Origin: Acidobacteriaceae bacterium
Lineage (GTDB): Bacteria; Acidobacteriota; Terriglobia; Terriglobales; Acidobacteriaceae
Assembly (NCBI GenBank): GCA_003140655.1
Contig: PLKR01000337.1
Location: 1 to 9,239 of the forward strand
Length of the DNA stretch: 9,239 nucleotides
Direction: 5' to 3'
Shown here in pieces: positions 6,720-9,239 of the stretch; the stretch's first letter is position 1; every line of letters begins with the position of its first letter. A program made the translations under genes and the position numbers. Under the pieces are notes generated by a model. That model was not told the DNA's origin, made no database searches, and worked only from the letters and a program-made list of their open reading frames with translations.

Positions 6720-7460
6720 CTATTTGGGAGTTTCACGCCGGTTTGCGTCGTCCTGCACCGACTTCGTCGTAGCCGACTTGTCGATGGTCGACTTGGTGGG
6801 TAGACCACATGCAGACGGGGGATTTGTCATCTGCCTGGCGAATACACGGTAGCTCGGCCCGTCCGGCCACAACGTCGACCAGTATCCCGACCGGGTCAGC
6901 AAAGGTTTGTGTCGGACGATGGTCTGGTTGACCAGAATCTTCACTCCACATTCGAGATTGTTCTTCGGCTGGAGAATGGTTTTGGCCGGATCGTTCGCCT
7001 TTAGCGCACGGTCCACTTGCCAATTGAAATCGCAGCCATACCGCTTCTGGTCTGCGTATGCAAGCTGCAACAGTCCTTCACTGCGCATGGCCATTGCGAC
7101 TTCCGGATCGCTGTGACGGACGCTCGTGTTCGGATTCAGGCCGGCTTCAGCCCCTGCAAGCGCCTGGAAGAAATACGCCCAAAATGTGCGTTTGTCTGTT
7201 GTGCCCATCTCGTAAAATCGTGGGCAGAATCGACGCACGTCCCGGGGAACCTGCGAAGAAAGCATTTCGGGCGGCAGCGCCTCCTCGATGATCTGGTCCC
7301 ATTGTGGATTCCACGGCGTCCCACCGAGTTCGACCTTCTTCACGTCGATAGGGGTTGGCGGGGCCGGTTGGATGGCCTGCGCGGGCGAAGGTGTAGTTAT
7401 TCCCATGCAAAATGCGAGACTCACGGTTAACAACGACGCCTTCAGCGCAGAGATACTCAT
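6720..7460 (-). CDS. Exported lytic transglycosylase / lysozyme-like protein
   Basis: A 246-aa protein with a clear signal peptide (ALKASLLTVSLAFCMGI, cleavage near PAQA-IQ at about residue 29). The mature part has the pattern of SLT/lysozyme-fold enzymes: a helix ending in ALAGAEAGLNPNTS, where Glu105 is the candidate catalytic acid, then SEGLLQLAYAD (about 127-137), corresponding to the GLMQL signature. NNLECGVKILV follows in the place of the conserved N-x-x-G-x-x-x-L helix. Three mature cysteines before the tail (C79, C143, C171) may include a disulfide pair. Such enzymes cleave peptidoglycan between MurNAc and GlcNAc. Activity here is inferred from the motif only. The ATG at 7460 lies 9 bp after GGAGG, a better spacing than the ATG at 7469, which abuts it. 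It is probably the first gene of an envelope cluster, although the next gene starts 190 bp downstream. Confidence 0.8.
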   Translation of the reverse strand: MSISALKASLLTVSLAFCMGITTPSPAQAIQPAPPTPIDVKKVELGGTPWNPQWDQIIEEALPPEMLSSQVPRDVRRFCPRFYEMGTTDKRTFWAYFFQALAGAEAGLNPNTSVRHSDPEVAMAMRSEGLLQLAYADQKRYGCDFNWQVDRALKANDPAKTILQPKNNLECGVKILVNQTIVRHKPLLTRSGYWSTLWPDGPSYRVFARQMTNPPSACGLPTKSTIDKSATTKSVQDDANRRETPK

Positions 7461-7645
7461 GTTTACCATCCTCCGCTACGAATCGATCCGTACGTTGCCA
7501 CCCGTCTCCTGACTGCTCTGCTTCAGGTCTGACCGCGAAGATCGGGATCTATCTTGGCTCAACACACCGCCTGTCCGGAAGGGACGAGGCAATCGGCGAA
7601 CCCATAACGCCTGCCGTGTCCTGCATGCGGGCGCGGCCTCGGGAG

Positions 7646-7822
7646 TCATGCCGCCTTGCGGGTTTTGGTCACTGTCTTTCGCGCGGTGCGTGGCTTTTTT
7701 CAAGCTCGTGCCGCAGTTTTTCTCGCTTTGGGTGCGGCTTCAACCGGAAATCGCAATTCCAGTTGGGGCTGCTTCGCAGTGCGATCGTGGCTATGGTTCA
7801 CCGGAATCGCCTTACTTGTCAT
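7646..7822 (-). pseudogene. Small basic protein frame interrupted by in-frame TGA
   Basis: From the ATG at 7822 the minus strand encodes 40 residues (MTSKAIPVNHSHDRTAKQPQ, then LELRFPVEAAPKARKTAARA), ending at a TGA at 7702-7700. The same frame continues beyond it as KKPRTARKTVTKTRKAA to a second TGA at 7648-7646. Composition is continuous across the stop, being Lys/Arg/Ala/Thr-rich like a histone-like tail, so the first TGA looks like a recent nonsense change. A CGA to TGA transition would restore an Arg in a run of basic residues. Alternatively the 40-aa form is the true product. The family is not recognised. The ribosome binding site is poor. An in-frame stop lies six codons before the ATG, so no longer N-terminus is available. 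It lies 186 bp upstream of the transglycosylase-like gene on the same strand. Confidence 0.45.
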
Positions 7823-8065
7823 GGCCAGAGTGTGGCAGAACTAGCTTCTTCCAAGCTGTCCAATTTTGGCCACTCGGTGAATAATTTATGGGCCGCTTAT
7901 GCGGCTGCCACGAAGAGGTGGCGGGTGGGAAAGAGTTTGTCGGCCAAAACGTCAACGGCACGCCAGAAGTGGTTCTCGTGGAAGTAAGGTGGCGTGCCGC
8001 GGTCCGCGGTTCCGCGAGCCGAATCTCCGGTTGACCGCATAACTAGTCGAAACAATCTGAAGAAA
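7823..8065. other. Intergenic region with ambiguous coding signal
   Basis: No gene can be assigned with confidence. From about 7895 to 7987 both strands carry coding-like stretches. Minus reads GTPPYFHENHFWRAVDVLAD and on to a stop near 7897. Plus reads KSLSAKTSTARQKWFSWK to a stop at 7985-7987. Neither has a clear ribosome binding site, and the minus frame only finds a start by running through the 16-bp motif at 8066-8081. It may be a gene remnant. Confidence 0.35.
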
Positions 8066-8081
8066 TGAGCAATTTTGTACA
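8066..8081 (+). promoter_or_regulatory. 16-bp motif copy 4, upstream of small exported protein
   Basis: The plus-strand site is TGAGCA-ATTT-TGTACA, facing the 8206 gene and ending 124 bp before its ATG. It matches copy 3 at 15 of 16 positions. Confidence 0.65.
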
Positions 8082-8102
8082 GCCACATAGTAGTGGAGAC
8101 AC

Positions 8103-8108
8103 TAATAT
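8103..8108 (+). promoter_or_regulatory. Probable -10 element of small exported protein gene
   Basis: TAATAT begins 21 bp after motif copy 4, the same arrangement as for the crp-like and receiver genes. A start near 8115 would give a leader of about 90 nt. A second TGCTCA pair (8108-8121) overlaps the predicted start point. Confidence 0.4.
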
Positions 8109-8121
8109 GCTCACTTGCTCA
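8108..8121 (-). repeat. Second TGAGCA pair with 2-bp spacer
   Basis: TGCTCA (8108-8113) and TGCTCA (8116-8121) are perfect direct repeats with an 8-bp period. On the minus strand they read TGAGCA, the same hexamer as in the four 16-bp motifs. The pair overlaps the predicted transcription start, where a bound protein could repress. Confidence 0.45.
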
Positions 8122-8205
8122 GCGCGGCGCCTAAAAAGACGGACAGCCCTTTGAGGCAGATTTGCGTTCGTGTCGACCGGGTTGGCATACTTTAAGGAGA
8201 AAAAC

Positions 8206-8505
8206 ATGAAAAAGCTGATGACAATTTGTTTTGCCGTGGCCCTGCTAACCTTCGGAGTGGCCTCGGCTCAGGACAGCATGCAGAATGACAACATGAAGGC
8301 TGATGCCTCCAAGAAAGCGATTCAGGTTACAGGCAAAATTAGCGATGACGGCAAGATGTTTGTGAACGACAAGGACAACAAGAGTTGGACCATCACCAAC
8401 CCGGACACAGTAAAAGGACACGAGGGGCACCACGTCACCCTGACAGCACACGTTTATGCGGACAAGAACCAAGTCCACGTCATGTCGCTCACGATGGCGA
8501 AGTAG
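8206..8505 (+). CDS. Small exported protein with OB-like beta domain (DUF5818-like)
   Basis: A 99-aa protein with a textbook signal peptide (MKKLMTICFAVALLTFGVASA, cleavage before QD at about residue 21-22). A short Met/Asp/Asn/Lys-rich linker (DSMQNDNMKADASKK) follows, then a small beta domain: IQVTGKISDDGKMFVNDKDN, SWTITNPDTVKGHEGHHVTL and a final strand VHVMSLTMAK. The pattern (tGkIsddgk..v.D.d...w.i.Np..vkGheG..V.l.a) matches small periplasmic OB-fold-like proteins often annotated DUF5818 in Acidobacteriota. That assignment is from memory. The Met/His-rich content could bind metal, but no defined site is visible. The ATG at 8206 is chosen because AAGGAG lies 8 bp upstream. The longer frame from 8170 would hide the signal peptide. 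Motif copy 4 and a TAATAT box upstream suggest shared control with the regulators in this window. Confidence 0.88.
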   Translation: MKKLMTICFAVALLTFGVASAQDSMQNDNMKADASKKAIQVTGKISDDGKMFVNDKDNKSWTITNPDTVKGHEGHHVTLTAHVYADKNQVHVMSLTMAK

Positions 8506-8706
8506 AAACAGGATGTGGAAGTATTCGGCCGATCAGCCGCGCCAGCGAGCGAAATGGTGATCGGTTTCTGGGTCGCAATCGAGCGCCCGCCAACTGGGCG
8601 TGGGCGAGGCTGCGTTTTCTTTGCGACTGGCCCCCGTCCCCACAAGTAATGACCTGCCAGACAGGCCTGAGATGTCAGCCAGGACGGCGGAAAGAAGTTG
8701 ATCAAA

Positions 8707-9069
8707 ATGGATTTCCTCAGATATCGGCACGTTTTCATAGTCTTGTTGCTGGCTGCGCTCGCGGGTTGCACTCAACAACAAAGCTCGCAGGACTTGAAGG
8801 AGCAAACCGCGCAAGCAACGGCGGAGGTGAAACGCGATGCCAAGGCTGTGGCGGCAGGGATCAGCGAAGGCTGGAGCCGCGACAAGCCACTCGATTTGAA
8901 CACTGCCACAAAAGACCAGTTGCTGAACCTGCCGGGCGTGACTGCTGCGGAAGCAGACCGATTGATTGCGGGACGTCCCTATAACGAACCCGGCGAAGTG
9001 GTGACGCGGCGCATCATGCCGAAGACCGAGTATGACAAAATTGCAGATCGGGTCACCGCCAAGAAATGA
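8707..9069 (+). CDS. Lipoprotein with ComEA-like helix-hairpin-helix domain
   Basis: A 120-aa protein starting with a lipoprotein signal peptide (RHVFIVLLLAALAGC, lipobox LAGC with the lipidated Cys at residue 21). A Gln/Lys/Ala-rich, probably helical linker (about 22-60) follows. The C-terminal domain (about 63-118) has the ComEA/HHH_3 pattern: LDLNTATKDQLLNLPGVTAAEADRLIAGRPYNEPGEVVTRRIMP. The LNTA..DQL..LPGV...A..I...RPY signature is the hallmark of that family, which binds DNA without sequence specificity. In ComEA the domain receives incoming DNA at the cell surface, and a lipid-anchored version would place it on a membrane face. No other competence gene is visible. The ATG at 8707 is favoured over the TTG at 8698. 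The ribosome binding site is an imperfect purine run (AAAGAAG). It follows the exported-protein gene by 201 bp. Confidence 0.9.
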   Translation: MDFLRYRHVFIVLLLAALAGCTQQQSSQDLKEQTAQATAEVKRDAKAVAAGISEGWSRDKPLDLNTATKDQLLNLPGVTAAEADRLIAGRPYNEPGEVVTRRIMPKTEYDKIADRVTAKK

Positions 9070-9155
9070 CAGTCCAAGCAATGGCGGAATTGACCCCTCG
9101 GTTCTCGATTGCCTAGGGATAGTGCGCTACACGGACTTTCCAGGACGGGGGCGCA

Positions 9156-9239
9156 ATGAAGGAATTGCCCGTTCCAAAGCCGTTTCGCCGTAACGCACCC
9201 AACGTGGAGTCGCACGGGGCGTCAGCGCCAGCATGTTGG
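9156..9239 (+). CDS. Possible gene start, truncated by window end
   Basis: An ATG at 9156 follows a G-rich stretch (GGGGG, 4 bp upstream) that could serve as a ribosome binding site. The frame stays open for the 28 codons left in the window (MKELPVPKPFRRNAPNVESH...). The residues are hydrophilic, without a signal peptide or recognisable motif. The stretch is too short to judge and may not be coding. Confidence 0.3.
   Translation, partial: MKELPVPKPFRRNAPNVESHGASAPACW

Noticed and set aside
7412..7987. 191-aa plus-strand frame
   Set aside because: It starts inside the transglycosylase-like gene on the other strand, is Ser/Arg/Cys-rich without domains, and overlaps the better-supported small basic frame.
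7897..8088. 63-aa minus-strand frame taken as a full gene
   Set aside because: Its only start lies beyond the 16-bp regulatory motif and it reads straight through it. Only the C-terminal part looks coding, so it is listed as an ambiguous signal instead.

Overview
The window looks like chromosomal DNA of a moderately GC-rich soil-type Acidobacteriota (Terriglobia / Koribacter-like). This is an inference from family recognition, not from a search. It rests on a Ser/Thr kinase fused to a TolB-like domain and TPRs, a Crp/Fnr regulator without Fe-S cysteines, a receiver-only response regulator, a tiny CPxC zinc-finger protein, and several small exported proteins. I see no rRNA, tRNA, CRISPR array, transposase or phage gene.

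Layout. 1-1770 (+) is the 3' part of a membrane Ser/Thr kinase-TPR gene. It converges on a small hypothetical gene (2135-1785, -). 2136-2528 holds no convincing gene. A mini zinc-finger gene (2708-2529, -) is divergent from a Crp/Fnr-type regulator gene (2900-3568, +). A 68-aa hypothetical gene follows (3848-4054, +). A degenerate receiver protein (4756-4292, -) ends in a good intrinsic terminator (4222-4245). A minus-strand envelope cluster then runs from a transglycosylase-like protein (7460-6720) through an exported protein of unknown function (6529-5639) to an exported peptidoglycan-binding protein (5552-5052). Upstream of it lies a small basic reading frame interrupted by an in-frame TGA (7822-7646). 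The right end carries an exported about 99-aa protein (8206-8505, +), a lipoprotein with a ComEA-like helix-hairpin-helix (8707-9069, +), and the possible start of another gene (9156 onward).

The main unexplained signal is a 16-bp motif, TGAGCA-N4-TG(A/T)(A/G)CA, present four times. Every copy lies upstream of a gene and is oriented toward it: the zinc-finger gene (2737-2752), the crp-like gene (2817-2832), the receiver gene (4792-4807) and the small exported protein gene (8066-8081). In three of the four, an AT-rich -10-like hexamer lies 21-22 bp downstream. The motif can be read as a direct repeat with a 10-bp period or as a degenerate 16-bp palindrome of the size used by Crp/Fnr dimers. 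I infer a small regulon, possibly controlled by the Crp/Fnr protein encoded here or by a paralog, linking a zinc-finger mini-protein, a non-canonical receiver and an exported small protein.
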